NCBI RefSeq assembly: GCF_030272615.1
Contig: NC_081405.1
Coordinates: forward strand, 652,942,920-653,006,919
Origin: Cryptomeria japonica
Taxonomy: Eukaryota > Streptophyta > Pinopsida > Cupressales > Cupressaceae
Reading direction: 5' to 3'
Length of the DNA: 64,000 nt
The position numbers and the translations under genes are program-made. The stretch's first letter is position 1; each line of letters starts with the position of its first letter. Of this stretch, positions 45,549 through 59,000 are shown one piece after another. The notes under the pieces are model-generated. The model saw only the letters and a program-made list of their open reading frames with translations. It was not told where the DNA came from and made no database searches.

Positions 45549-46701
45549 GGAACCATAAGGGCAACTGAGATGGGGGGCAGGGTGAATAAGTTGTCAATGA
45601 ATTTCAACCCAGTTATAACTTAAACAAACTTGATACTTAATACCGGTAAACAAAACTTAATGTCGGTTAATAGATTAGCAGTTAATATCAATACCGGTGA
45701 AACTTAATGCATAAAAGAGAAAGAGAAACAACATCCACAACACATAACACAAAGATTTTGACGTGGAAACCTTGTAAGGGGAAAAACCATGATGGGAAAA
45801 CTTACCCATAATCAGATGATACTACTGCAGATAGTATGTGTATACAAATGGGGTCTGTACATGCAGAAAGGCCAACCACCTAGAGCACACTGCTCAAATG
45901 GGAGTCGCAATGACTACAATAGGATGGTTAAATCCTAGAATAATGTATAGCTCAAAATAACATCTCCAATGCTAGATTCAGTATCGGTTAAGCTCTGATA
46001 AACACCTTCAAACCTTCCTTGAACCTTCTCTATGGTTTGCTCATATGATCTTCAATATTCACACATACCATGTTACAATAACCTTATCCTTGTCTCTCAT
46101 CTCACAAATGAGATCTTACATATATACAAAACATAAGACCAAATGTGTAGGTCAACTCACTAAGAATATTACAATTAAATCAATTAAAAATAAGTCTTGA
46201 TGCAATGCATCATGTCGGCTCAATAGAATTAATACAATATTCAATCAATAAATCATCTCCATAATGTGTCATGCTGATCTGGAATAGATAACGCATATCG
46301 ATCCATAACCTAGACCAATCTGTCAGTAGCAACAAATATGTCAATGGATTAGACCAATAACCAAAACACCAAAACCAAGTATCCAAACCATGTCTTCGAC
46401 ATAATCAAATGATCTCCAGATGATAACAAGTCATCATCTATGCCGGTGAACCATATAACTTGTTGGTGAACAATATACCTGTGACTGTGCATATGTCACT
46501 GAACTTGCCAATGAACACAATGTGTCGGTTCAATAGTAAACCAATATAACCATAGTGCCAAATCAACAATGTAGATCTCCAGAAGGATAAGTGTTGACAT
46601 CAATGACAAAACTAATGCAACACATCCATAATACCAATAGTGTTGACATCAATGACAAAACATCAATGCAACACATAATCAATTCATCCATAATGCCAAC
46701 A
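45549..46701 (-). repeat. 5' LTR of the copia element
   Basis: On the minus strand it starts TGTTGGCATTATGGATG and ends at about GGTTCCTA. It carries a 49-bp internal duplication (GTGTTGACATCAATGACAAA at 46591 and 46640) that the 3' LTR lacks. Confidence 0.88.
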
Positions 46702-49650
46702 AATCTTAGCATTAATATTCAAATTGTTAAAATTTAAAATCATATCTCAAGTGTTGGTTAGTATGCTATACATTTTCTCTATATTAATATTAAATAAATT
46801 TGGAACATATTTGGAATTTAATTGCTAAATGTGAAATTCATATAAAATTTAAAATTTAAAAATAAAATGGTTCTTTACTCAACACTCACAAAGTTCTCTT
46901 ATGAGAAGCTAATAAAGAGAATGGTTTTTTATTTTTTAAAAATCTTTATGTTTTTAATTTATCCCTATCAAAATTGTCTTTAAACTCATTAATATCCTTA
47001 TAATATTAAAATTTAGCAGTACAAATTCCACCAAATAGATCTAAAACAATAAAATAAACCATTACATCTAGAGAATGCGTCATGAACTCTAATAAGATGA
47101 TTAACTATCTCTTAAACACTCTAGATACTAGGAAAGGAATTAGAAGTAGAGGGTTTCACACTAAATTTGTCAAACAAATATATTAAATAGGTGAGATATT
47201 TTCTATTGTTTATGTATTTTTAAACAATGAAACCTAATCTTATTCCTTACCATATCTATTTAGGGGCCAATACATTGATTTCTTGATGATCAATTTCATG
47301 GCAATGACAATGCCTTGCATCTAAACACCCTTTAAACCTATAACCTGTTTTTATTTATTTATTAATAAATTACCATTCTCAGTGAACATGAAATGCTTCT
47401 TTATAGATTTATTTGAATCTTATCCTCTTGGTAAATGTAAAAAATCCAAGAAAACAATTAATGTATAATATATGATGATAAATTTTTTTGATAAATTAAT
47501 ATTCTACCAATACAAGAAAGACATTGATATTGCGATTTACATTTTTCTCACTCTTTCTAAATAATAATTCTCAAAAATACAAAAAAAAGAGAGATGCCTA
47601 ACCCCATGTCACCATGGAACTGCTTATGAACATTTTCTATTTAAATTTAAGTAGCTAGAGTGTTCCCATGTAAAATTTTAATTACAAAAAAGGATAAATT
47701 GAAATCTATCCCTATTTTGGTGGAGCAGCTGCTACTTAAAAATTGAAAATAAGCTTTGAAAAAAGTGGGGGAGGGGGAAGGAGTAGCGACTTCTTATTAA
47801 GAAAAAATGACACGTGGCTTCACCATTTTTTCGTCTCCTTTTTATTTGCCTACAAGTTTTATTTGCAAGAAATATTACTAATAATTTCATTCATAAAATG
47901 ATTTAAGAGGTTTGCATAAAAATACGCAGTGATTTTACTATCCATGGGGCCACCTAGCATGGGGACTTGCCCTAAATATATGTATTTTTTTGGAGCACCC
48001 CATTACTAGTTAAATTTGGTAATTTAGTAAATAGATGAACATCTTTTCAACTTAATATATTATACTTTCTTTCAATATGTTAAGACTATTGAACATATTG
48101 TCAAAATTAGATTTGCATTGTCTAGAAAACAATATAGTATCAAATAACAAATTACATATTTATAAAAGATTCATCAATTAATGTGAAAACACCCATCAAA
48201 AGATATCAAGGAAAAAATAAATCATGATATATACTATCAAGCATTTGAGGCTATAATAAAAGGAGTGGAGGCAAGTGGGTATCTACCTTATTAGCTTTGC
48301 AAATATTCAAAAAAGAATATTGATATCACTAATAGTGATAAATAAGGTTCTTTTTTTTCTCCTACTACATAGAGGAGTTTGATTCTTTTACCATAATTTA
48401 TAGAATATAGATAATTTGTATTCTGTATATAGTATATAATCATAATTATTCTTCTATTTTAGATGATATCATTTTTATGTAAAATTAAATTGTTATCTTA
48501 TTACTTAAAGGTCATTGTATAATATTCATGGTGGAGTGAAACAAATATCATGGTTTTTATTGCATCTAGAAAGGAAGCATAAGAAATTAATTTCATTATG
48601 AAGAAACGTATGCTTTTCTTGATAATTTAACCATAAATTTTAATAAAAAACCAAAAGAAATCATACTTAACTTAAAAATAATTGATGTAAATTAAAAAAA
48701 TCTTGCTTAAAAAAATTATATAACAAAGATATTGTTCAGATATAAATTTTCTATTCTATTTAAACTTCATTTTGTACATTTTTATCTAATCCTCTTCTCA
48801 TCTTAATTACATTTATTGAAATAATATTTCATATAAATGATATATAAAATTTAAATCAAAAGGATAAAAATTGTATTTATTTGTAATAATTTTCAATCAT
48901 TAGTGAATCGTAGGTTTCGCTAGTAACTATTTTCCCGGAATTTCTCCTCACATATTGAAAAACGATATGCATATATTAATATGAACTATGAGCGATTTAA
49001 ATACTCTATAATATAATGTTGGAGAGAATTAATCGAGCCCATCAATAAAAATACATCATTATTTACAAAGAAGTATATCCAAATTCAAAATGCATGCACT
49101 CTTGTTCCTATGTTAAAGAGACTAATACAGATTTATAAAATAAGATTTGTATCTATATATCTATATAAAAATTAGAACTTGCATGGTATACAGTTGAATT
49201 TTTAAACTGCTTCTCTGCCTTACATTTTTTTATCATGCCAAATCTCTTAATTTTGAGTAGGGTTGTTGCTTTCTGGACTTTTCTGTTGATTCTCTCCATT
49301 TAAATTATGAGACAGTCATCTTCTTCTTGAGGGTTACGAGAATGAACCGAAGGTTCTATTCATATTTCTCTTAAAGTTTGAGTAATGCAGATATCTCAGG
49401 AGATGGTGAATTATTTTCCTTTGTGTTGAACCCAAAACAAATGAGGTTATTCGGATAGAAATGAAAATTGACTTTGTAAATTCTCAAGAAAATTTGATGA
49501 ATCAGACAGAGGCTTCCCAAAAATTTGAATTGACAAAAATGGAGACACAACAGAAAATTCGGTGATGAAAGAAATGAAAGAAGAAACAATGAAAAAGACT
49601 TTGAGTTAGTTCTAGAATCTGAAGTTATTGAGGCATGAGAATGATTAGGA
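46702..49650. other. AT-rich intergenic DNA, no gene recognised
   Basis: Long A/T-rich sequence without a credible frame or recognisable repeat. An ACACGTGGC word at 47811 resembles a G-box/ABRE core, but no gene start lies nearby. Confidence 0.5.
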
Positions 49651-49655
49651 GAAAA

Positions 49656-51278
49656 TTAAGATTTTGAAGTACCTGAAAACAAAAGTTCTGTCTCCATGTG
49701 AGCAGCTTTGTCATCATTTTGTGCATCCAATTCTGAAGCAAACATGTCACTTCCTGTTTTGTTGAATGTAACAAGGTCTTTCACATTACCAGAAACAAAT
49801 TTGGATGGCGATATACTCCACCCAATTTCTCTTTCTGGAAGATGTATTTCGGTTTCTGGTCCTGAGAATGAAAATGGAGGCATAACACCTCGTTCTATTG
49901 CTCTTCCAAAAATTTCAAAATCTAGATTATATGATTCTACCCTCTTGTATGCAACACTAAATCTATCCCCGCTTGCTGGATCAACATGAATTTTACCCGA
50001 GCAAGATCCCTGCAAATTATTCCCTGATGTTTTAGTCTCCGATATGTGATAGTCATCTGATAAATGAGGCGCTTTTGAAAGGGTATCCATGAATTCATCC
50101 TCTTCATGCCCTTCTCTTATAACAACAATTGAATCCTGAGCTTTCTCATACCTTACAAGTTGCAAAGCAGCAGTCTCTGCCTTCCTTTTCATGAAAAGGT
50201 TGCAACTGTTTCCAATCCAGACATAAATTGTAGATGGCATGTGTACAATAAAAGCACCTCTAGAGTCCAATGCATCTGGAGCGGGATGATCAACTGATTT
50301 TGGAACCAAATGTAGTGGAGCATATGAAGAATATGGAGCCATTCTGTACATCCTTGGCAGAGATTTTGGGTTCAGTGGCGTAGCATGCATTCTCTTCTGG
50401 TACTCTGATAACTGGCTAAGAAAGCCTATGTTGGGATTTGTGATACCTCGAGCTGCTTTCACAAACAGAAATGCGTCTACAAAGCTCAGACCTTTACTCC
50501 ACATGAGATATGCAATTACCAGGGAGCTTGATCGAGAAATTCCCTTGAAACAATGCACAAACACTCTCCATCCTTGTTCTCTTACCTCCTCAAAATAATC
50601 AAACACATCATACAGTATGCTTGTTATATCTTCCAAGGGCTTGTCTTGTAGCCACAATGTCTTGTATAGTAAATCTGTCTTGAAATACTCGAGACATACA
50701 AAACCCACACAATTAAGAATATGAGTTATACCATTTTGACGGAGAATCTCTCTGTTTTTGGCTGCTACATCACTGCCCAGATAGATGTGCTCAGTAATTC
50801 TTGAACATTCCTTATTAGAGAATGCAAATTTATCCCTTTCTAGCTTAAACTCTGTTGGCTTAGCATCCCTGTGAAGTGATCCCAACTCAATTCTGCTATC
50901 TGAACCATCTAGTAGCTTCCTTACATCTTTTTTACTCCCATGTGTTGTACACTGTGTTGATTCTCCAATGTCATCAGATCCCGCTTCAGGCCATTCTTCC
51001 AAATACCTCCTTTTGATTGAAAGAGGCTGCAAAGGTGGTCGAGATGATCTGGCCTTCATAATCTGCCTTGACCGGGGGTTGACTGGAATGCAGAGCCCTT
51101 GAGATATAGTTGATGTCGATTCTGCAATCTTCCCAGATGAATGGATGCTACAAAAATTTACAGGACCTGCTGTTGGAGCTGTAGAACTTGATGAGGACTC
51201 AGAGGCAGATTCCCTAATTGTGTTAGGATATTGGCTATCTCTTTTAGCGTCTTCCGCCCCCGTGCAATTTTCTTCCAT
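49656..51278 (-). CDS. MKP1: MKP1-like dual-specificity MAP kinase phosphatase
   Basis: The 540-residue intact frame belongs to the plant MAP kinase phosphatase 1 family, cytosolic enzymes that dephosphorylate Thr and Tyr of stress MAP kinases such as MPK3/MPK6. A Ser-rich N-terminus is followed by the family motif PPLQPLSIKRRYLEEWPEAG (about 81-100), the DSP catalytic domain (about 160-297) with general acid Asp212 in WLQDKPLEDI and active site HCFKGISRS (Cys243, Arg249), and a gelsolin-like region (about 320-400: LDSRGAFIVHMPSTIYVWIG). Known MKP1 proteins are nearer 780 residues. Here the frame stops soon after a good splice donor (TTTTCAG|GTACTT at about 49675), so one or more 3' exons on the minus strand below 49650 are likely. 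The start at 51278 is the first ATG of an open frame, but a further 5' exon cannot be excluded. It is the only convincing host gene in the window. Confidence 0.88.
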   Translation of the reverse strand: MEENCTGAEDAKRDSQYPNTIRESASESSSSSTAPTAGPVNFCSIHSSGKIAESTSTISQGLCIPVNPRSRQIMKARSSRPPLQPLSIKRRYLEEWPEAGSDDIGESTQCTTHGSKKDVRKLLDGSDSRIELGSLHRDAKPTEFKLERDKFAFSNKECSRITEHIYLGSDVAAKNREILRQNGITHILNCVGFVCLEYFKTDLLYKTLWLQDKPLEDITSILYDVFDYFEEVREQGWRVFVHCFKGISRSSSLVIAYLMWSKGLSFVDAFLFVKAARGITNPNIGFLSQLSEYQKRMHATPLNPKSLPRMYRMAPYSSYAPLHLVPKSVDHPAPDALDSRGAFIVHMPSTIYVWIGNSCNLFMKRKAETAALQLVRYEKAQDSIVVIREGHEEDEFMDTLSKAPHLSDDYHISETKTSGNNLQGSCSGKIHVDPASGDRFSVAYKRVESYNLDFEIFGRAIERGVMPPFSFSGPETEIHLPEREIGWSISPSKFVSGNVKDLVTFNKTGSDMFASELDAQNDDKAAHMETELLFSGTSKS

Positions 51279-54200
51279 GAAATTTAAATACTACCTTCTT
51301 GCTCTGCTGAATTTCCAATGAACATTCAGCTATTGTTTTCTGAGTTAGACTAAGCCCATTCACAACTAGTGGAAGAACACAGCTTGCAGGGTTGTAGAGG
51401 ACTAAGAGAAGAGAATAAGGGAATTTTACTTTTTGGAGGATTCAAATAATTCCTTCAATAATTAAGATGTAATTGTCAAGGTCAATTCCTCCAACAGTTG
51501 TTTATGCATGATGTAGAATTCCTCGACAGCTGCGCCAAGAATTTGGTGTCTTACATAGTTAGGCCACAATTTGAGTGCATTGCCTTGAAAGATCAAAATA
51601 AATAAATATTCCTTTTCACATCTCACGCATAAAGCTTCTCTACTGCAACAATTGTTGTGAACTTGAGCTCAATGTGCTATTTTTTCTCTGAATCTTCAAT
51701 TTTCAAGGCGAGAAAATAGGTCAATTAAGAATTCTTACCTTCAACAAACTTTTCTCCAAGAGATTTAGATGTAGTTTTCCATCATCCTGCGAACAAGAAG
51801 AATATTTCACGTCATTCAAAAGTCGAGAGGTTCATTCATAAGACGCTGTCTGCCAAACTAAAATTTAATAACACGATTCTGTGCTAAAATCTTGAGATGC
51901 TGCTTGTGAAAAAAAAAAAAAAAGAAGTAAATTCAGTGCATATTTCTCAAGAGGATAAAGAAGACTAGGCAAATTTTATCGTATACCGGGAGACTCTTCA
52001 TTCATCTCTGTGCTAAATTATGGAAATGTTGATCGAATACATTTTTTCCTTCAATGTTTCTGGATTTGACTGGACAACTCCAAAAACATTCAATCTTTTA
52101 CGATTAACTCTTGAAATTTCTCGTCTTTTAACTGTTTTTCTGTGAATAATATTTGCTGATTTCACAATAAAAAAAGTGAAAACTAGTAATCAAACCAAAA
52201 TTAATAACACAATATCCGTGGTGAAATCTGGAGACGATGCTTGCAAATATAAAAACAGTAAATATTTTTATTCTTAGTCAATCAAAGTCAAATCCAAAAA
52301 CATTCGGTCTATTATCATGAATTCCGGAAATTTCCTGTCTCTGACCGTTTTTTTAATTTCTAGAAAGATTGGTTAGTGCATATTTTCAAGAGGAGGATAA
52401 ATAGACTAAGAGAATTTCATTGTATACTATGAAACTGTTCATTCATAAGATACTAACTGTCCGACCAAAATTTAATAAGACGATCTCTGTTCTAAATTCT
52501 AGAGATGTTGCTCAAACACAATTTTTTTTCTGGACTTGACTGTGTGATCTTATTCTCATAGCAGTCAAATCCAAACATATTCAATCTATTATGGCGAACT
52601 CCTGAAATTTCTTGTCTTTAACGTTTGCCCTGTGATTAATTTTTACTGATTTCAAAATAAAAAAATGGAATCTAGTAATCAAACCAAAATAAATAACAAA
52701 TATCTGTGGTAAAATCTGGAGGCTCTGCTATTTTTCCTATTTTTAAATTAAGACCAAATTCATATGTTAAGAGGGCCGAAGCTAGTAATTTTCCATCGAA
52801 TACCAGGAGACTCTTCACTAAATTATGAACTCATTCTTAACGTAAAAGAAATTTCATCTATTCAACTGATTGCTATTTTTATCTTGAAAGAAATTTCATC
52901 ATGTCTTCAACGTTTTTTCTCTTATAGATTAAGACTGAGTTAATATTTTTTTACAAGAGAGTCGAAACTAGTAAATTTCCATCGAATACCAGGAAACTCT
53001 ACCTGTAAAACCAGAAATTAACTCCAGAAATTTCATGCCTTCAACTGTTTGCTATTTTTAGATTGAAAGAAATTTCATGTCTTCAACGTTTTTTCTGTTA
53101 TACATTAAGACTGAGTTAATAGTTTTTAGGAGAGGGTCGAAACTAGTAAATTTCCATCGAATACCAGGGAACTCATTCATAAAAAAGCTAAAATGATCGT
53201 CCAGCTTTCGCTAAAACAATCTGGAAGCCGAAATTTTCAGATTAATGTATAAATGCAAAGCATAAAGAGTGTTTTAAGTTTAAATATTGAGTAGAAAAGA
53301 TTTTGCGATTTCATAAAATCACTTGCACAGATTATACCAAACTTACTTCTACTGGAGGAGAAAGAAACCATATTGACACTACAAAACTGCTACTGTAAAT
53401 CTAATTGCTGCAATTCAATATCTGCGCATATGATTAATGAGAAAATATGCATAAATCGGAGACCTTGCATACGTAAATAGAAAGTGCAGTAAATTTCCCA
53501 AACTTACTGAATTCATGCCTCGAAGAAGTTAGCCAGCAGCCAGATTTTCAGCGCAAATTTACAAACTTGATTCGTGGTAAGCTTTCTTCATTTGCGTCGA
53601 ACAAGAATTTTGCTTTCAGTTTGTCGAAAGGGGAAAATAATACCGAAGCACACCGAAATTTCCAGAAAAAAACCTAATTGGATGAAAAAAGAGGCCGAGT
53701 ATGCAGAAGACCAGCCGTAAAAGCTGGAAAAAGCTTGTCAAGCGAAAATAAATGCGTAAAAGAACGGAAATTTTCAAGAAACTTAACTTCAACAAAGTTT
53801 TTTCTAGAAAGAGAGAGTCTTTAAAATCAAAATAGACTACAGACGGAAGAAACGAACAGATATTTTCCGGAAATTTTCAAGAAACTTAACTTCAACAATT
53901 TTTTGGAAAGAAAGATTCTTTAAAATCAAAATACACTACAGACGGAATAAACGAATCTATATTTTCCAGAAACGTTGAAAGATTACAAAGCTGAAACGAA
54001 CTAGCCTGTGTATTCAAAGAGTCTTCAAACCTGGAGGACATTATATACATAACAAACTGTACATTTTGTCAAACATTACGTTTGACAACCAAATTTATAA
54101 GGGAAAACAATCTATACATAGAAATTCCAAGTTTTACAGGGTGGAAGGAATAAATAGAAAGTTGAACAAATAAATAGAGACGTTTTCAGAAATGAACTCA

Positions 54201-54400
54201 TAGCAGAGAAGACCAAAATAGAGAGATAATGCGGACAATAAATTTAGAAGAAACTTAACGTCAACAAGTGCATACCTTCCCAAAACAATTTACTATTGAG
54301 TGAAACGTACGTTAGCCCGAAACTTCCAAGCATTTATCCAACTTTGACGGGAAGGATTCTCATGGCTGTTGGGTCCACCGTCCCCCATTAACTATTCTCC
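51279..54400 (-). other. 5' region of the MKP1-like gene: leader, introns or promoter, rich in degenerate repeats
   Basis: No coding frame. Segments resembling CATCGAATACCAGGAGACTC recur at about 51976, 52420, 52794, 52985 and 53155, often followed by TTCATTCATAA and by a (T/C)TAAAAT...GAGATGCTG block. These suggest tandem local duplications in an intron or leader. Exon borders cannot be set from sequence alone. Confidence 0.4.
53766..53970. repeat. Two-copy tandem duplication, about 103 bp
   Basis: GGAAATTTTCAAGAAACTTA starts at 53766 and again at 53869. The rest of each unit (CTTTAAAATCAAAATA, CTACAGACGGAA, TATTTTCC) also matches, with a few changes. Confidence 0.8.
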
Positions 54401-57400
54401 ATTTCCTTAACAGAATAACAGATCATTCAATACTATTTAGGTAAACAGTCAAAGATAAATACTGGTCAATAAAAGTATTTTTCATTTTTAGTATAGATGA
54501 AGAATAAAATTCTCTTCTTCTTAAGAACGTATTAAGAACTTAAAGTAGAGTGTTTGACAAGAATGTAGTGGACAATGGAAAAGGAAATTTTGTTTTAAAA
54601 AATTGTTCTTATAATTTTTTATTTTCTATGTTTTTTAGAATATTAGATTTAAAAAAAATAGTAATAGTATATGAAAGTGTTTATGGATTATTGAACATCT
54701 TTCAATATTATTAATAATAATATTAATTTTTTTAAAGAAAATTTTTAAAGAAAAAGTTCGGTTATGTCAGTATTTATAATGTCATGAAAATTGTTCTTGA
54801 ATGTAACAATTGCAAGATCTTTAAAAATGAGTTATTTTTAGACATTTTCTATTATGTGTATCAATTAGTGCTCCATTAACCACATCTCCCGAGGGTGGAA
54901 ATGGTTCATGGAGTGGAAAAGATAATAGGGGTTCCAAAAGGATGTTTTGCAGGCTTCAAATTTGGGGAAAATGCTGAGCAGATGGATAAAACCGATAAGG
55001 AGTTGACCAATTCTCTAGATAATTAGTACTCTTTGCCTTTTCTTTAATGCCATATGGAGTAGCTCTTTGTCATTTTTGGCTAGCTTCTGAATTTTGTAAT
55101 CATCTATAATTCTCTTATGCTCTAGTCTTAGGGTCTCTAATCTCTATTTTTTGGGGTACCAAATAGCTTATCAAATCGAGAATGCTCTCTAAGGTAGTCC
55201 CCTTTTTAGGTGCTGAAGGATGCAAATAGTTTCTTAGGTTGAGCATGGCTCTCTTAGTTAGTATCTGGTTGGTCTTCTTTTGTTGAATCTTTTCAGTTTG
55301 AGCTACAAGAGGATCTAGCTCATTTTGTCTTATATTTTCTATTATGCAACTTTTATATCCAATTATTAATATAAAGTATGCATTTGTGCTTTGCCTTTAT
55401 AAAAATAATGTATATTTTTTAATTTGGAAAATGATTTTTATTTTATTTATATTTCATGTGATTTCAATTTAAATCTCATGTCTTTAATGGATATGGGGTT
55501 TGATATAAAGTCTTGTATTATTATATTTTGAAATTAAAACATGCGTTTAGAGAAAACAATTTTTTAAAGAGAAACAAAAAATAAAATAAAATAAATTAAT
55601 GAAATTATTTTGAATACGACACTAATTTGTAACGAATAAGAAAATTTAACTTTTTAAATTATCTTAAAATATAATTTTAGGTGGCAAGAAGGCACACCCT
55701 CAAAGTCTAAAAGACATAGATAGCTAACGTAGTACAATATGAGGGGATCTTTACCATCAAGTATAATAAGTATTATCATTTAAATAATTTTTAGGAATAA
55801 TAAATTTGAGCATTCATTAATAAAATCATATATTTTTATTTAATTATTTTATATAATACAAATACACATAAATTTTAAGTTTTAAATTTATTTTAGTATT
55901 CATCATTTCTATAATTCTTTAACTTAAATTAAATATTAAATTTAATTCTCATTAGTAAGCAATCAAATAAATAAATTAGAAATAAATGAACTTGAAAATT
56001 AAATTGAAATTAAACTAAATCCTAATCTAACTACTTCAACACAAACCTCCAAAAATATAAGTCAATTTTGTCTTGTGTGGATTGTGGATGCAAATTGCTA
56101 GGATATGAAGAGTGGTTGATAACAAGTTTTATAAAAATGTAATTGCATAAGTGTGATTGATGATTCAATGAATGAATATCTTTAATAATTTCCACGAGGC
56201 TAAATAGCCTATAGGGTGCACAGATAGCCAACAAAGTGTATAATCACAAAAATCCCACAAATAAAAGATCAACAACACCCACCTACTTAACTTATTTGTG
56301 TTCTCTATCTTAGATCTTCTATTGTGTATCTTGATAAAAAAATTGGCAAATTTTGTTCTTTTCTTCCTCGAACATGTTATTAAAGGTGCTCACATTTAGT
56401 ATCTCAATGTAATCGAATTGAATATTCTTGTAAGGATAACATTGATGTAATGTCATTCTGTCTCGACCACCTCTTGAGTGCAATAATGACATCTTCTATC
56501 TACCCACTCTTCTCTAGGTATCATCCATCTTCTAGCTTCACATCTAAATTGATGTGAATTAGATCTTAACTTAACCATTAACTTTCATTCATTCCATTTT
56601 ATTCCCACTCATTGTAGTTCTTTTGTCTATGGTCATATGTGGGATTGAAATGTTTGAAATAGTATGGTCTTTTCCTCCAAGTGCCTTATCCATGTGTTTT
56701 CTTTAAATTTTTCTTGCACATATGTTTTTATTTTCCCTTTGTTATTGGGGTACTCTTCTTATGCTAATACCCCACTTGTTCATCCACTTGCTCTTCCTTC
56801 TATCTAGTTTCTCTTATACTACCATCTTGGGCCACTGATACAAATCCATGTTCTCTAATCTTCTTAATAACTTAGAAATTGGATCATATTTTATGCCTCA
56901 ACCATAATGGCCTTGGTCTCAACCAAGATGATCTTATATGAAATACAAATTTTTATCTTGAGGCTATGTATGATTAAATATTTCTATAATCTATATATTT
57001 ATCTCCACTTTCTCGCTAATGTGTTACTACCCTAGACTTCACACTTGTATAGTACAAGCAAAACTGCTAGTAGTGCAAAAAGAGATTTATTAGTTTTCTA
57101 GTCCCATAATTTAGCTCTTATGCATGTCTATTTCATAATGAGTATAAGGCTTTCCATCATGTACCATTTTTTTTGTGCATGTTTCCCAACTAAGTTTATT
57201 CTAGAAATCAAGGACAATGTACTTAATCATTGACCACTAGCAATGGGATACCATAAAAAATAAATTCCCTATAGAAGTTTCTCTTTAAGGTAAATATTAC
57301 GTGATTCGAATTATGAATTCAGATGACAACACCTAAGTGAGAACCTGCGGTATTATGGATTTGCTTACACAAACAAGGTAAACACAAAATTGAAGCAAGC

Positions 57401-59000
57401 GAAAAAGTAATCCATTCTATTAGAAAATCCACCATATAACAATTCATGAGATTCCAAGGGTCACCAAAACCCCTCGAGAATCGAAACTCAATAGTCATAT
57501 TTTTTTATTACATAATAAAATAATAAAACTACGTAATTTTCAAAAACTATATCAAATTTTGTCCTAACTTTGACTAGACCTAACTTTCTACCCAAGACTT
57601 GAAATTGTGAGCCGTTTAACTCGTTGGAAAGGTTCCCAAGAGTTGAAGGCGAAGTCCTAAAAGAGCTTGCCTACAAAAACTCTCTAAAGGACCAACCAAA
57701 GTTTCAAGGGCTGAAAATGCCCCAAATGCCTTCAAAAATCCCAATTACTAACATGTAGAAAAAACTAGAAAATATATGAAAATACTTTTTTGATATTTCA
57801 AAAGTGTTTCCGATCATTACAACCTTGTTTTTTCTAGTGCTCACCTAAAAAATATACTTTCTCAACTCAAAAAATAATCTTATTTATAGACTCTTTCAAG
57901 GAAGAATATACTAGGGGATGAGGATGAGGATGATGACTTGAGTTAACTAGAGGATTTGTGAATCAACTTAACTATGGATTGGAAATTTTTTATTTTGATC
58001 CATGGAGAGGATAATATTATATTATTTAATATAATAATTATGCACATTAAGTTTCCACATGAAGTTGGAGTTAACTAATGAGACAACAATAACTTTCAAA
58101 ATAACATAGAGTTAAATGATGAGAGAATATCAAGTTTTTAAATGTAAATTGAGTTAACTAATTAGTTAATATTGAGTTGACTAATGGAAGTAAATAAAAA
58201 GATACCAAAAAATAGATAATTAGTTCCTAATTAAGTAAATAATAAAATATTATATAATGAATAGATAATTTTTTTTTTCTAATATTAGTGCTCATTTAAT
58301 TAAAAAATAAATTTTTATTTAAATAAATCTCTTGCATTCAATGGCAAGAGCTTCATGTGGTAGGCATGAGGTCTAGTATCCACCTAGCAAATGTGGTACC
58401 AAAGAGTGTGTTGTGCCAACATTAATGATCATGTTAATAATTTTACTCGATGCTACACATGACGATTAAATTGGATCAATAGAAACCACACACGTATAAA
58501 TTAGAATGTTAAAATTCATATAAGTGTTATTAATCATCAAAGGAATTGACCAAAATAGTATATTTTTACAGTTCATTGAATCTCATGGCCATTAACCAAG
58601 CACACATGTGAAACAAATTTGTTGTTAAGCACACAAACTATAATCCAATCATGTTATATTCATAGCTAAATCACTATACAACCAACAAAACCATATAAAT
58701 AATTGTTTGCATAATGAGCACAAACATAAAACAATTGAATCTAAATTTTATTTCATTCAAATCCAACAAGTTCAATAGGAAACCAAATTGAATATGTATA
58801 AATATTTTTCTATAATATCTTCATAAAAAATCCAACCATTTTCATGTCAAAATAAAGGGTATATATATAAATTCTATAAAACTTGATTAGCAGACCAAAA
58901 ACTATAATTTATGGGCATGACTGAAGCTGAAAAGTTAATAAGAACCCAATAAAACTACCCTAAAACTCACCTAAAACTAGAGCTAACTACATTTAATCTA
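54401..59000. other. AT-rich intergenic DNA, no gene recognised
   Basis: No frame with recognisable motifs. A small patch at about 54930-55025 reads GFKFGENAEQMDKTDKELTN before a stop and could be the tail of an old coding sequence or LINE, too short to name. The rest is simple AT-rich sequence. Confidence 0.45.

Larger units (their letters stand above)
37369..46701 (-). mobile_element. Ty1/copia retrotransposon, decayed, with a nested DNA transposon in its 3' LTR
   Basis: The 5' LTR (minus strand) is 46701 down to about 45549. The primer-binding site, complement GCTCTGATACCA at 45530-45541, matches initiator Met tRNA. Gag, protease, integrase, RT and RNase H follow in copia order down to 41329. 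A polypurine tract (plus-strand ATCTCCCCCTTTGG, 40978-40991) precedes the 3' LTR, which is 40977 down to about 37369 and contains the 2,523-bp TIR element. Outer flanks (GCTAG and AATCT) do not form a target duplication. Confidence 0.9.

Noticed and set aside
12925-46706. AATCT lies left of the solo LTR (12925-12929) and right of the copia element (46702-46706), suggesting one giant insertion
   Set aside because: The LTR at 12930 is clearly more diverged from the copia LTRs than they are from each other, and the copia element already has its own 3' LTR next to the purine tract. A five-base AT-rich match is easily chance.
47760-47830. G-box-like ACACGTGGC as a promoter element
   Set aside because: No gene start within reach on either strand.
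54930-55400. Possible LINE 3' end or lost exon
   Set aside because: Only a short peptide is readable; no RT or RNase H motif, poly(A) tail or target duplication to support it.
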